Shown: positions 37,652 through 49,793, counted from the stretch's first letter. The stretch: 64,000 nt of DNA from Rhea pennata (GCF_028389875.1 NC_084668.1:30176993-30240992); one strand, 5' to 3'. Notes: generated by a model from the letters alone, not told the origin. Made by a program: numbers and translations.

Positions 37652-38984
37652 CCCCAATGCACAGCAGGCCTTACATTCTTAATGGTTACATCTGATTTTA
37701 TGATTTTATTTAAACTGATGTAAGCAGAGGTTAGCTTAGAGACTGGCAGAAATGTGACAGTGGTGAGCTCTACACCGGTTTAATTGGCTTAAACATAATT
37801 TTAATTTAGACAATGAAGCTAACACAGAAGCCTGACCTGTAGTAAGTTTGTTATAGTTAAGTGGCTCATGCAGATTTTAAGAACAAAGATGCATTTATGT
37901 GTTGGGAGAAAGTTGTCAGACTGTTACTTCGGTGCTAAAACTCACTGGGAAGCAGGGTTCAATGAAGGACAAGGGGAAAAGGAAAGAATTTTAAAAAACA
38001 CTTCTACTCTCCAAAATATTTCAACCAGCTGTACTTACACGTATGTTATTTAGGTGCTGGGCGTGCAGGGGACAGGGGCTGTTCTAAGGTAACGCTTTGT
38101 GCTTTCGCTGCTGCTTTGCTCTGATTCTGACTCAGCTGGCGTGTAGCTGGTACCTTCTCCTAGTGCCTTTTGCTTATTTTCTTGATGGCGTTTATGCTTG
38201 CAGAAGGCAAAAGGTGTCTTCTGCCTATCTTCTCTCCAGACTTCCTCTGGTCCCTTTGCCTGATCACCTGCAGCAGAGCTCAGGTTCGGTGGCAGTGTTA
38301 CCTGAGAAATTACAGGCTGGCAGTGGTAATGCTGCTGCTTTCAGAGATCGATGTACCTTAATTTCATGGCTAATTGGTCAGGCTTAGAATAAATTACAAT
38401 TTTATTCTAGTTGTGCTACTGTGTTAATCTGTTTGACTAGCAAGATCATGTTTTTCAGTTTCAGCTTGGATTTGATTCTTATTTTTACATTACTGAATCA
38501 TACAAAATTTCTAAGTAACTGTTCTAGTAATATGCCTAGCATAATATTTGACTATTAAAAATATACATGTTTCATAGCTTGTATTAAATCCCTTTCTCAT
38601 TTGTATTTTGTGCAGCTATTTAATGATTAGAAATGCTTCTGGTACACCAAATTTTATGGAAGTAAATCAGAAACGATACTGAAGATGGACCTTTTAAGAA
38701 CAATCAGCAGCTAACTATGGCTTTCAAAACTTTTTTTTTTCCTTTGGAAGGTCCTTTAATAGTTAAGTGCAGTTGTTAAGTAGGAGTTTTCTCTTGAGTT
38801 GCTGAACAGCTGATGTACAGAATTTAAAGTACTTGTGTACTGACATGAAATGGGAGTTTATTTTTGTACAGTGTGTTTTCATAAGTCAGGACAGTTTTAC
38901 TTTGATGGTGCCATCTTCCTAACACACTTGCACGAAGTGCAGGAGGTTCTAGTGCCTGTAAACAACCAAGCGACACCGTAGACT

Positions 38985-39260
38985 TGTGGAAAAATTGAAG
39001 TTGGAAGGTACCTCTGGTGATCCTCTAGTCCACTCTCCTGCTCAAAGCAGGCTCTTACATAAAAGTTGGATTGTGTCACTCAGGGACTGTGCCAGTCGCA
39101 TGTTAAATCTCCACGGATGGAGATGCCGTAACCTCTCTGGATAACCTGTTCCAGTGTTTTGCCAAATTTTTTCCTGACATCGAGTTGGAATTTTCCCTTC
39201 TAGCAGCTTGTGACAGTGGTTCCTGTCTCTTCACGTGCATGCGATGAGCTAGCTTACCAT
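38985..39260 (-). mobile_element. CR1 LINE, degenerate 3' fragment, antisense
   Basis: Read on the + strand this is the reverse complement of a CR1 3' end: 'ttggaaggtacctctggtga' near 39001, then 'ctcctgctcaaagcaggctc', 'ctccacggatggagatgccg', 'acctctctggataacctgtt', and ttttttcctgacat. CR1 sense is therefore the - strand, with its 3' end at the low coordinate. It is well diverged; the high-coordinate boundary is vague. Confidence 0.85.
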
Positions 39261-39690
39261 CGTGTGGAAATCTGTTGTCTTGTTGGGGAATTCTAGGAGC
39301 AGCGTGAGTGAAAATAGCCTTTCGTCAGCAGTTACTCACATTTTGCCTCCAGCTGTATTTTCCTACTGAATGCTAATATCTTTAAAAGACATCAGTGAAA
39401 GTAAAATGATGCAAGAATTTAAGAACAGAGTAGTCCCTTCATTCTTTGTTAAAGCATATAGGCTGAATGCAAACTTGCAGATAAGTTATTTGCTGAGGGA
39501 AAGTGTCACTTGTAGGACCTCTTATGCTCAGTTCATTGTTTCGTTAGTAATTACTCTGATCACACAGAATTGAGTGAGAGGAAGAGATAATCTTGCTTGC
39601 TTCCTGTTGATGTGATTCACTAGTCACACTTCTTCCTTGAGGAAGACAACTTCATTGTTTGGTCAGGAATTACTCATTCAGTGTCTCTCT

Positions 39691-39692
<2 letters not shown>

Positions 39693-39732
<40 letters not shown>
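39693..39732. repeat. Poly(T) tract, 40 nt
   Basis: The longest homopolymer in the window. No recognisable retrocopy on either side. Confidence 0.95.
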
Positions 39733-39733
<1 letters not shown>

Positions 39734-42389
39734 GTAGACCTGTTTTTGGTTATATGTGTAGTTTTAGGTCTCTAGGTAAGTACATTTCTGTTTTTATACA
39801 CACTTTCTGAAATGACTTTTCTTTAAACAATTATAGGTTTGGCAAGATTAAATGCAACTAGTTTAAAATATAATCTCAGTCTGAAAATGAACTGTTCTGA
39901 TCACACATGCTTTAAAAAAATACTCAGACTAGAACAGATGTAGAAAAAGATTAAGTGTAAGGAGATGGAGAAAAGAATCTTAAGAGAGGAAGCTAAAAGA
40001 ACTTGGTATGTTTTGCCTAATATAACAAAAGTTGATGGGGAATAAGATTGTTCTGAAGGTTTAGGGGATAAAACTATGAGGCAGAAGATCTTTTTAAGCT
40101 AATAGATGCAAGAAAAACAGGTAACAGACTGAAAATTAAAAGGATGTTTCTAAACTATCAGGGACAAGCTTCTAGAAACAACCTTTCTAAAAGAGTGGAG
40201 TGCAAATTCCTGGTAAGATTTCACCTCTTCTGATTTCAGCCTGTAAGGCGAGGTCAGAGTCTCCTGCTTGTAATGTTTAGGTGAATCTTATTGAGAACAT
40301 TTTCCTATATTCTGGAAATAATTCACAGCTTGGAGTCTTGTAGTTCGAGTAAAGCATTGTCCATAAAGTGTGAAGTACCTGCAGCCAGCCAGGAAAGCAG
40401 GAGCGTCGCTCTACTGGGTAGAGCAGGTTTCTGTCGTAGTCAGTAGGTCCTTGAAAAGGCAGACGTTCTTTTGTCCTGTCTGCTTAATACCTCACTAAAG
40501 CATCAATCAGCATTCTGCTTTATTCGTTTGATTATCGCTGATCCCAGTCCTTTGGTCCCTGAGCTTGCAGTGTTAGTACTGTCTGTATCCACTACTTCAA
40601 AGGCTCTTGTTTTTCTCCTACATCAAAGGGTCAACTAATCAGTATTCATTCCATTCCCCTTGTTAAGGTTTTTCTATATATTTTGTATGCTTTTGGTTGC
40701 AGAAGTGTTTGTGGAGGTTAATCTATGAAAGGACCAAACAGGGACTGCAGAAATCCATATCGTGAAATGATGATTATAAGATTTTTGCTATAGATATGTA
40801 CAACAATTATTATTCTACCATTTTGAAAACTTTGGAATTTTCAGTCATCATAACTTACTGGCAAAACATCACTTCAGTGCTTTCTAAGCAATGCTGAAAA
40901 ACTTTCACAACAGCAGAGAAAGCTTGCCTCTAAGAGAAGCATTTCTCTCCATGCAACTTTGATGCTTTGAATGTGGCAGCAAGATTGAAGTGTTTCCACA
41001 CGAAATACCGATGGCAAGTGCTTATTGCCTAAAATTGAAAATTTGCTTCATTTTCATCTGCTGACTTGAAGGGAGAAAGTCTTTATGCTTGAGGAGAACC
41101 GTCTGCATAGTATTCCTCTATCATGTCACTCATGGGCAACGCAACAGTGACTCTTTTGTCATCAGGACGGGAGCGAGGTCACATCTTCTGTTACTCTCTC
41201 TTGTCGGGAAGTCGCAAGTCTGTGGGATTGGTTCTTTTATTTTAGTTATTCTGATTATTTTTTGCTAATTAGGTCTTCAAAAACTTCCCATTATCTTGAC
41301 AGGCAGCAGCTTATGAAGGTGTTTTGAATACTGTGTCAATATGTGAAATGAACCAACTTCAGGCCTCATGTCCAGTGAAGAAGAATTGCGTTATTTTGTT
41401 TCTGATGCTGGCAGTCTTATCGGTAGTTTCCTTAGTTCTGTTGTCTCTCTTTTTTTTAAGTATCAATTCTTTTTTCAGAAGAAATCAGAAATAGCTGGCA
41501 AAACTGAACGCTGATCATACTGGTGTTAGCCTAGCCAAGGCAGTTTTGGTACTCAAGTCTCTCTCCTCTTTCCAGTATTCTTCCCTTTGAAATCAACGTA
41601 ATTTTCCCCCAAACAAAATTTATAGTTGCAGATAGCTTGCACTTTGCTTCATGCCTAATTACTACAGAGTAACATTTGAGCAGACTTGCGTATTTTCCCA
41701 AGCATATGTTTGCATATGGAGGGAAGTTGGCCAGCTGTCATTACATCAGCATTTAAGCCCTGGTGAAGCTTCAGCATTAGTTATTCAAGTTTTCCTGTTA
41801 GTGTTGGAAAAACTTGGGATCATCTGTGAGCTGTTCCAAGGAATCTGTGTCAGAGCAATATTGGCTCCAGTCATCCTTATATCTGGTTTTAATATTCTGC
41901 ACAAGGATTGTGTATATGGAAACCTTAAGGCCTCTGTACAGAAATTTTCCTCTCCCTAGAGAAATTCTTTTTCCTGGAATCTTAACCTAATACTAATGGA
42001 ATTGATGAGTCTGTCTTTTGAGCTCCTCATTGCTTTTTTTTGTATCCCTTCAAGCAATATACTTTAATGGTAGTTGCATCTGCTAGATGGGAAGCATCAT
42101 GCCCCCTTTTCCCCAAACTTCTACTGTTGTCACACTAAATACGCCCATCCCTAATGGCAGTACAAGAAAGGAGGAGCTATCCCAAAAGCCCTGGGCGTTC
42201 TTGTGGTATCACTTAACCTTTTCTAGATTAAGAAGAACAGCGTTTTTGTTGTACACAGGGGTTCAACTGAATTCCTGTTCATGTGAGCCACTCTCCCACC
42301 CTGGAGATCTGGAGTCAGTATTGGTGAAGGACTCCCGGGGCGCGGGGTGACCTGGTTCGTCCGCCCCCGTTGCGGGGGGAGTGGGGTAG

Positions 42390-42509
42390 TCAAGGAGCAT
42401 TGCTGGCCAGCGTGGTCTGAGCTCACCCCGGCTCACCCCCCGGGGCTCGGGCCTCTCTGGAGCGGAGTACCTGGGCATGGGCTCTCGGAAAGAATCCTGG
42501 TTGTTGAAG
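42390..42509 (+). CDS. Candidate alternative first exon of GLS (ATG at 42477)
   Basis: A GC- and CpG-rich segment ends in a consensus donor AAG|gtaagt at 42509/42510. An ATG at 42477-42479 has G at -3 and +4. It opens 11 codons (MGSRKESWLLK) that end in phase 0, the phase needed to join GLS exon 16. An in-frame TAG at 42387-42389 lies upstream, so this ATG would be the start. The joined product would be 11 + 119 = 130 residues, ankyrin tail only. The 5' boundary is unknown; 42390 marks only the open frame. A good acceptor at 42257-42258 means it could instead be an internal exon, which when joined to exon 14 would hit a stop after three codons. No similarity supports the 11 residues. Confidence 0.4.
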
Positions 42510-43989
42510 GTAAGTAGTTGTTTTATTTAATCTAGCAAATACTTTGATTATTTAAGTCTTTATTCCATTTAATTAAATAGACTATTTGCAATTGAAACAC
42601 TGTCAGCTTACTAATGCTTTAGATTTAATAGCCAGAAAAGTGTCAGTAAGCCAATTCAGAGTATTCATTCTCATGAAATAAGCTCTCTGCTTTGGTAACT
42701 CACCATCTTCAAGGACAGTTCAGTAATAGTGTTGTTGTTACTGACCTTCAGGCACATGAGGTAAGCCAAATGTAGTATGAAGTAGACTGTGTTAGTTAGG
42801 GATTCACCCAGAATATTGAAGATAAATTTAGTATTTAAAACTCCATTTAAAAGATATTAGATCTCATTTACTGTTTAAAGATTAGAGAGTGAAATTTAAT
42901 AATCTCAGAGCATGCAGTGGCTGAGTTAGTAGTAGAACTGAGCTTAGTCCTGTCCGTGACTCTTGGTTTTGCTCTGTGTGCACTGGGGGGACGTTTTTCC
43001 TTTCCTTTTCTCCCCCGCCTCCTCCCGAACTGCTGCTCCTGCTGCCTTCTGTCCTGTTAGCGCTTAAGCGAGGCAGCCTGGCCGGAGACGGCGGAGGCGA
43101 GGTGGTTCGAGCAGTACTGCTGAGAGACACTCTTTCCAGATCTTCATGTCTGCTTCGTGGCTGTCTTACGAACAAGATTTTAATCTGGCTTTCGTAGCGC
43201 TAGATGCGGTTGGCAGAGGAGGTACCTCCTGCTCAATCGCTGTTTCCGGCATACTTGTCACGCTTTTAAAATTCTGTGTAAAATAGCACAGTAACAGATC
43301 AAAAAAATGGCAGTTGGACAAACGAGTGTGCTGTTGTGCTAGTTTGTAGCGAGTATCATTTCTACACATGTTCCTCAAAATCTAGATCACTTTATTCTGA
43401 TGAACGAAGCATTTCAGGTTGAGATATGCAAAGAAAATTCATTGTAAAACACAATGCTGGTACTCTTGATTTGTAAATTCAAGTTGAACTTGCAAATTCA
43501 ACTATTGTCTAAAGTATTGCTTTTGCACTTTTTTCTTTTAACCTATCTGAAAAGTTTGAAGGAAATGCAAATGCAGCAAATCCATCCAATGCTGTAATAG
43601 ATCAACAAGTAGGAGAAGAGGGAAACTATTTCTCATTAGACCTCACCTCCAAGAAGGCCACCTCTTTTCTGTTGGGACTTCAGCCTATACGTTCCTGAGT
43701 AAAGGAGGTTGGTTTTCTTGGGCTGAAGAAAGAGGTTTATTGCATTTTTTTTTTTTTTTCCCTAATGCCCAGAGAAATCTGCTGTATGTACGTTTTTAGT
43801 TTGATAAGATATTTTCTGTGTTCAGCAATGTGCAGAGCTACAGTGATGGCTACTGCGACTAAGCGGTCAGCGCAGGCTTGTTCACGTCTCACTGCGGCTG
43901 CGGCTGGGTTGGAGCACGTCAAAACTCTTCACTTGGTTTTCAGACTTTAAGAAAGGTGATTTCAGGACCATGAAGTATTTTCTGAGTGC

Positions 43990-45290
43990 CTGCTCTTTAC
44001 TTTAAAATACAGAAGCTGGCCCGCAGCCCGGCCGTGGGCGGCCGGAGCGGCCGACGGAGCCGCGCACGTGGCGGCAGCTCGCCCGGGCGACGTAGGGCGA
44101 AGGCGGCGAGCCCTGCGGCGGCTCGGCGGGGCGCTCGGCGCGGGGCCGCGACGCTCGCCCGAGGCCGCGGCGGCCGCGGCAGCTCGGAGCCCTGTCGGAC
44201 GTGCGTGGGAACGCGGCCTCCTGCTCGGCTTCGCTCGGGCAGCTCGGCTTCGCGGGCGTGGGCGTTTTCAGTGCGTGCACAAACCGGGTTTGAGCTCAGC
44301 TGCTAAAACTGTAAGGCGGTTACGGAGGGATAGATAAACGCTTCAGGGCCTGTTGGTTTTCTCCCAAGAGCACGGGCTGTGCGGGTAATCGCCGGGCAAG
44401 CAGCACTGCGATTAATTCCGCCGCCGAGGCTCCAAAAATAAGCTCTGTGGTAGCAGCTTTGAAAGCTAATGTTGCAGCCCGGACTCCAGGAGTAAGCGCT
44501 GCTCCCGCAGCTCCTGGAGCCGGTGGGGCCGGGTGCCGTGGCCCGCGGCGCCGGCGAGGCGCCCGGGAGCGGGCCGCGCGGCCCGGGTGGAGGTCTTCAG
44601 GGAGCCCGTAGTTCGTCCGCCTTCCGCACTCCTTCAAGTTACGTCGGGAAAGTAGGACCAGAGATGTGGAAGACGGGTTTGAGAAGAAAAGAGACGGAAA
44701 ACCCCTGAAGAGGAGTAGGAGTTTTGCGGGACCGCTCGGCGCCTTGGCTGCGTTCGGAAGCACGTCTGCGTGCGGTTAAGAGGCGCGAGCGTGCGCGCTA
44801 GCGCGTTCCCGCGTCCCGCGGCCGTTGGTAGCGTGGTGGGGACAGGGACTTTCCCGAAGGATCTGGTGTTCCTGCGAGCCGGGCGCCCGGTTAGTCTGCG
44901 GGCAGAAGGCTCCCGCGGCAGCCGGCCTTGCGCCGGTGTCGCGCTGGTTGGGCTCCGTCGGTGCTGGGTTGCGTGAAGGGACTTCGTAGAGCGTCCGTCC
45001 TCGGGGCCGCTGGGCGGGGGGCCGTGGCAGGGCTCGCGCGTCTCCGCTCGCGCCCCGCGGCTCCGGGGCCGCCCGGCCGAGCAGGGGCTGGACGCGCGCC
45101 GGGGGCTCCCCGGCCCGAAACGCCGAAGCTGGGCTCGCGCCTGCGGGCGGGTTCGGCGGCTCTCGTTGGCGCGTCAGCCGTGGAGCGGGTTAACGCCTAG
45201 CGCGTCTGGAAACCCCTGCGCGCAGGCTGTCGCACGCGGGCGCTTTTCCGGCCCCCTCGGTGTGGGCGCCTCCGTCTCGGTTCCCGTTCC
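43990..45290. promoter_or_regulatory. Large intragenic CpG island
   Basis: About 1.3 kb of very CpG-dense sequence, with many CGG/GCG/CCG runs in an otherwise AT-rich region. No TATA box was seen. This composition is typical of vertebrate CpG-island promoters or Polycomb-regulated elements. It could drive an alternative GLS transcript or an antisense noncoding RNA; activity is not shown by the sequence. Confidence 0.6.
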
Positions 45291-46084
45291 TGAAACGTTC
45301 TGGGTTTGGTAGAGATCTGTTTGTGCGATGACTGGAAAACCAGCGGCTATAAAGGCTGTAAGAAATGTCGGTGAGGGGCACAGAGGTTAAGTGATTTTGA
45401 AAAACCCACTGGGGGAGGAGGAGGTTTGTTCACAGTTTTTGCTCACCTTTGGGTGATAACTTTACGTTCTTTCAGGGGAGACGGTGCACGCGCTCAGGAG
45501 CAACGGTACCAGCTTTTCGTTGCAGTGTCTTTCCCTGCAAAAACCAACTTCATACTGAAAAATGGTACATTTTCAAGAAAAAATGTGTCTGTCTTTTGTA
45601 GCTTTAAACATTGGATGCTAGAGAGCAGATTGCAGTGTACTGTAAATTAATGGTAAATATTTGCAAGCGCGATCGATTCTTCAGGCAAGCAGCCCTGTCC
45701 AGTGTCTTAACACTGAGCGCACCAACACGTGGATTCTTCTCTGAGATAGCATTTCTAGTTTATTTTTGTTCTTTTTATGACTGTTTGTATTACAGGCTTA
45801 ATTTCTAGCTTGAAGCTTCAAAACTAATTCTTGGGTTGTTCAGATTGGGATCCTGAAACCTCACGTACAGGGGGAGGTTCAGCTGTGGGCTGTGCTTAGC
45901 TGTGGTTGAATTTACAAGTTTAATGGTGTAAGATACCAGTTACTAAACTTCTAATTTGCTCCAGCTTCTTCACTTTTTCTGTTTATAGGTCATTGCAACC
46001 GTTTCCTAACTTACCATGGCATATCTTAGGACTGAGGGTTTTTTTTTTTTTTTAACTGATAAAATGAGTTTTTAAAATCCTGTA

Positions 46085-46290
46085 GCTCTTCAGGAGCGAT
46101 CCCGGGTTATCAGGGGCCTGGCTGAGCGTGCCGGAGGCCGGTGAGGAGGCGGCCGGGCGCGAGCAGGCGGGCGGTGGCGGGCCCCTGCGCGCCGCGAGCC
46201 CAGCCGGGTTTGTCTGGAGCCTCCTGTCGCGGCCCGCGGCGCCTGTCGGCGTTCGGCCGCGGTGCAGGGCTTGAGAAACGACGTGTGTTC
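46085..46290. promoter_or_regulatory. Secondary CpG-rich island
   Basis: Short CpG-dense segment separated from the main island by AT-rich sequence. Confidence 0.45.
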
Positions 46291-46649
46291 GGAGAACCTT
46301 TTTTCCCAGTAGTTTGAACGCTTTTTTCAAAGTTTAACCTGCGAGATATTTCGTGAGTGCCGGGCGGAGGACTGCAGAGAGGTTAGGATTTTCTGTTTGT
46401 TTATCCTTGCGCGTGTTACGATAAGCAGCACCCTGTTAAGCTGTTGTGCTTGACTATTCCTCAGTCACCTGGAAAAACGCTAGTGTCAGAAATAATATTT
46501 TTTCAGTCCGTAACGCTCCCAAAGCGATTTGGGGGGACTCTCAGGAGGCAGGACGCAGCAGTAAATTAAAATCCAGGTTCAGCGACCCTTTTCGTTAATC
46601 GCTTCCCCTGGAATTAATCCAGCTCTGAGCTAAATTGATTTTTTGGGGA

Positions 46650-46790
46650 AGGATTTGCTTTGCCGGGGGCGCGCAGCTGGCCGGCCAGGCGCGCTGCAGC
46701 GCCGGGGAAGGGGCCGGGGCGGCCCCGGCGCCGCTGGGGTCCGTCTTGGGGCCTCGGCCCTTCGTCTGGGGAGCAGGTAACGACGGAAAC
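46650..46790. promoter_or_regulatory. Secondary CpG-rich island
   Basis: A further GC-rich patch with GGCC/GCGC runs. Function unknown. Confidence 0.4.
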
Positions 46791-48176
46791 GTGGCGCTCG
46801 GAGAGATCCGTTGAAAAGCTGTGGGGATGAGCTGGGCAGCGATACACGGGTTGTTCTTGGAGGTGGAAAAAACCCCGTGAGGTGTGCTGAGGTGTTGCTT
46901 CTCATGGGTAGCATCGGTACATCTGCACTGAAACGGAGCTTTTCTGTTAGGATTTTCTTAGCTACCGTGAGAAAGCGTACTTTGAGAACATGTTTATTAT
47001 AAGCATTAGAAAAATCAAGGACAGCAGTGTACTTGCTTTCCACAGGGATTACGCTCCTGAAATAGCAAAGCAGCCTGTGGGTTTTGCCATGTTTCCTCTA
47101 TTTATATGCAGTTTGTTTGAGATTTGAAGGAGATTTGGTTCAAACCTTTAGTGCAATCAAGCTTACAAGGTATTTAAAGTGCAATATGAAAGCATTAGAA
47201 TAAGAAGCTCTTTAATGTTTTGCAACTTCCGCTGCCATATTTGTGTCTCTTTTTTGGCATTTGCTTTGTGACTGTTTTCTGGATGTGTGTTTTTGGTTTT
47301 GGTTTCGTTTTTTTCTTTTTTTCCTCTGCTCTCTTGTGCCCCCGGTGTTTTCTCTGAGACTCTGGTAGCAGTTGTGTAACCCAACGATAAGGCTTCTGGC
47401 GTCTGAGGTCCCCTCTGATGAGATCCAGTACAGACATGTGGAGGAGGTGCTCTCTCCATTTTCCTCTTTTTAACCTTCAAGGTTACAGAAGTGCATGCAG
47501 TAGAAAACGCGCTTCTAGGCCAGTAAGCCGAGCGTTTGGGGGACAGGGAGTTTTGACGTAGATTTTTAAGTCTGGCTTGTGCTTTGCTCTTGATTTTTTG
47601 ACAAGCAAAGCGAGACCTTAGGCAAATAGGAAGCTTCTGTCTGCAATTTCTTTTCACCTAATAACTTCTGTTTGTCCTGAATGGTGAGGCCTTGGATGGT
47701 GATTTCATATATACTGTTTGGATTAGTATCTTCTTTAAAACTAAGTTCTTCTGCCATAACTGCAGAACTATAGTTGCAGAATCCTGTTTCTTCCTGCTTG
47801 TATCCCGTTACCTTTACTGCTGTACTGACAGCAGCCGTGTTTCTTCTCAAATTTTATTTCTCTGAACTAAACGAGCAGAGTTTTTTGTTTTTTTTTTTTT
47901 CTTAATCTGTGCATGTATTTCTTTTTGTTCTTTTGATCAGTCAAGAGGTTGGTTTTGTGGTATGTTACCTTGGATTTTACAATATTTATCTTAAAGGAGG
48001 AGTTCTACCTTCTCCGAGATTGTGGAGGGACGTGGCCTGAGACCAGGCCTGCGGCTCCTAGGAGGGAAGTCGGAGCGAGAGCGAACCGCGAGCACCGAGC
48101 AGCCGGCCGTGCTGGGGCTTCGCTCTTCCTTCTGGGTAAAGAAACGCGATAAACTGGGCTTCGTCTCTCTTCGTAG

Positions 48177-48238
48177 GTGAAGTCTGTGATAAACCTGCTG
48201 TTTGCTGCCTACACGGGGGACGTGTCTGCGCTGCGGAG
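48177..48238 (+). CDS. GLS: GLS exon 16, first KGA-specific exon (62 nt)
   Basis: Encodes VKSVINLLFAAYTGDVSALR (551-570) and two bases of Arg571, identical to human here. It begins the C-terminal KGA region. It is GC-richer in its third codon positions than exons 2-15, as is its surrounding sequence. The donor is AG|gtaaaa. Confidence 0.96.
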
Positions 48239-49072
48239 GTAAAATAGCGTGGGGCGGAGGGCAGGGACGGCGCCCCTCTCGCGTCCGCTGCCGTCGCTCG
48301 CCTACGGATACCTGCTCGTGTCCGTGGCGGGGAAATCGGAGCTGCGGGGGGAGGAACATGTTCCACTAACATGCTGTTAAAGTCTTCTAATTATTGCGTT
48401 TTCATTGTTTTAATTAATGCAATAATTTAATTGCATTCAACCAAACGAGTCAGGCAAAATGCATTTAAAAAAACTTTTGAAAAATCATAGCTTTGCACAA
48501 GTATAGAGAGAGATAGGAGGATATTAAATAGCAATCAGACAAAATGCAGGCAACAAAGTTGTACTGTACCCCAGCAATTTGCAGGAATCCTTTTGCTTTC
48601 CGTTTCTTCGGAGCCTGCTGAGTTACCTTGCCTTACCGGTTCTTTTTATCGTGACAGCGCAGAATTCTGGCCAGACTCTAGCATGCTTTTTGGTTCAAAT
48701 CTGAAACTGCTGGAAAAAATCAAGTTGGAACATATATGTTATGGCTGGAGATGTTAGGAAATCTGGCTTTGATTTCTAAATCCCAAGTAGAATCTGGCAG
48801 TGGTTAAATCAATAGTAGTAATAGACTAAATAAACATACTACATTTGACTAGAATACATTTGAGTATAGTTAATGGGAAGAAAAAGTGTGTATAGGTTAC
48901 AGTGAGATAGAAGAACCGTTCAGTTACTTCTAGCACTCTGCGGGACTTTCAGACTCGTGAGTCTTCTCCAGGTTGCTGCAGCTGGTGTGGAATTTTCTTT
49001 TTACAATGATATTTCTTAAAATATTTTTTGTTATGACATTTTGTTATATTTTTCTTTTCTTTTTTTTGTTAG
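48239..49072 (+). other. GLS: GLS intron 16
   Basis: Starts in CpG-rich sequence to about 48350, then becomes AT-rich. Ends in a T-rich acceptor tract. No other feature. Confidence 0.85.
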
Positions 49073-49149
49073 ATTTGCTCTCTCAGGAATGGATATGGAA
49101 CAACGAGATTATGATTCACGAACAGCATTGCATGTAGCGGCTGCAGAAG
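49073..49149 (+). CDS. GLS: GLS exon 17 (77 nt), ankyrin region
   Basis: Completes Arg571 and encodes 572-596 plus one base of Gly597: [20 protein letters not shown] then VAAAE. The [12 protein letters not shown] signature marks the first ankyrin repeat. Human has FALSAMDMEQ. Confidence 0.96.
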
Positions 49150-49368
49150 GTACTGTCTCCTCCTGTATGATATGATATCTATTAATGGAATTTGGTCAGT
49201 TATCTTTAAAGATATTCCTATTCTATATATATGCATCTTCTTTTTCTTTTTAATTTTGTTTGTATATGTGTGTGTATATACATATATACACACCTTTAAG
49301 ATATGTTATTTTTCTATTTATATAAGATACGTTATTTTTCTATTTATATAATCCTGCTTTTCTTACAG
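49150..49368 (+). other. GLS: GLS intron 17 (219 nt)
   Basis: Contains a TA/TG-rich tract (about 49225-49293) and a 29-bp near-perfect tandem repeat of TATAAGATACGTTATTT-type sequence before exon 18. Confidence 0.85.
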
Positions 49369-49432
49369 GACATGTGGATGTTGTTAAATTTTTACTGGAA
49401 GCATGCAAAGTGAATCCTTTTCCCAAAGACAG
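49369..49432 (+). CDS. GLS: GLS exon 18 (64 nt), ankyrin region
   Basis: Encodes the rest of Gly597, then 598-617, [20 protein letters not shown], and two bases of Arg618. This is the second helix of the first ankyrin repeat and its loop. Human has HVEVVKF. Confidence 0.96.
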
Positions 49433-49793
49433 GTAGGTGTTTGTATTGCTGCCTTGAAGGAGAGATGCTCTATTAGCCAATTACATAAGAAGAAATAATC
49501 ATTAAATGGTAGTGGAATTTTTTAAGTGAGGGTCCTGAAGCAGAAGGAACAGAATCCCGCTTGTTCTCTGTAGACTCTGCAGAGAACACGGAAATAAAAA
49601 ATGGTGAAGCCCTTATAATCATTATTTAAAAGGTTGTGCTCGGTTGACAAAGTATTTTCATAGTTACTGATGTTAGTGTGGTGTGTTGTGTGGACATCAA
49701 TATTATTAGAATATGTAGAGAATCAGATTTTTTTGGTGCTTTCAGCTCCATACTTGCATGCTGATCTTAAAAATACTGTGTTCCTTCCTGTAG
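49433..49793 (+). other. GLS: GLS intron 18 (361 nt)
   Basis: Short AT-rich intron, no other feature. Confidence 0.9.

Larger units (their letters stand above)
35641..42389 (+). other. GLS: GLS intron between GAC and KGA ends, AT-rich left part
   Basis: Intron for KGA transcripts, downstream of the GAC end. Recognised contents: two very long T-runs (37616-37651 and 39693-39732) and an antisense CR1 fragment (about 38985-39260). The 40.2-42.2 kb part is more complex, with several 60-100 codon frames, but shows no family similarity. Confidence 0.8.
42510..48176 (+). other. GLS: GLS intron, CpG-rich mosaic before exon 16
   Basis: Unlike every other intron here, this one alternates AT-rich sequence with CpG-dense islands: about 43010-43110, 43990-45290 (main), 46085-46290, 46650-46790, and 48010-48350 around exon 16. 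Long open frames on both strands in the islands (up to 147 codons) follow from the lack of AT-rich stop codons and have no recognised similarity. Confidence 0.75.

Noticed and set aside
44002..44763. Several overlapping 61-147 codon frames on both strands
   Set aside because: CpG islands lack AT-rich stop codons, so long frames on several frames at once are expected. Composition is Arg/Ala/Gly/Pro-rich with no domain.
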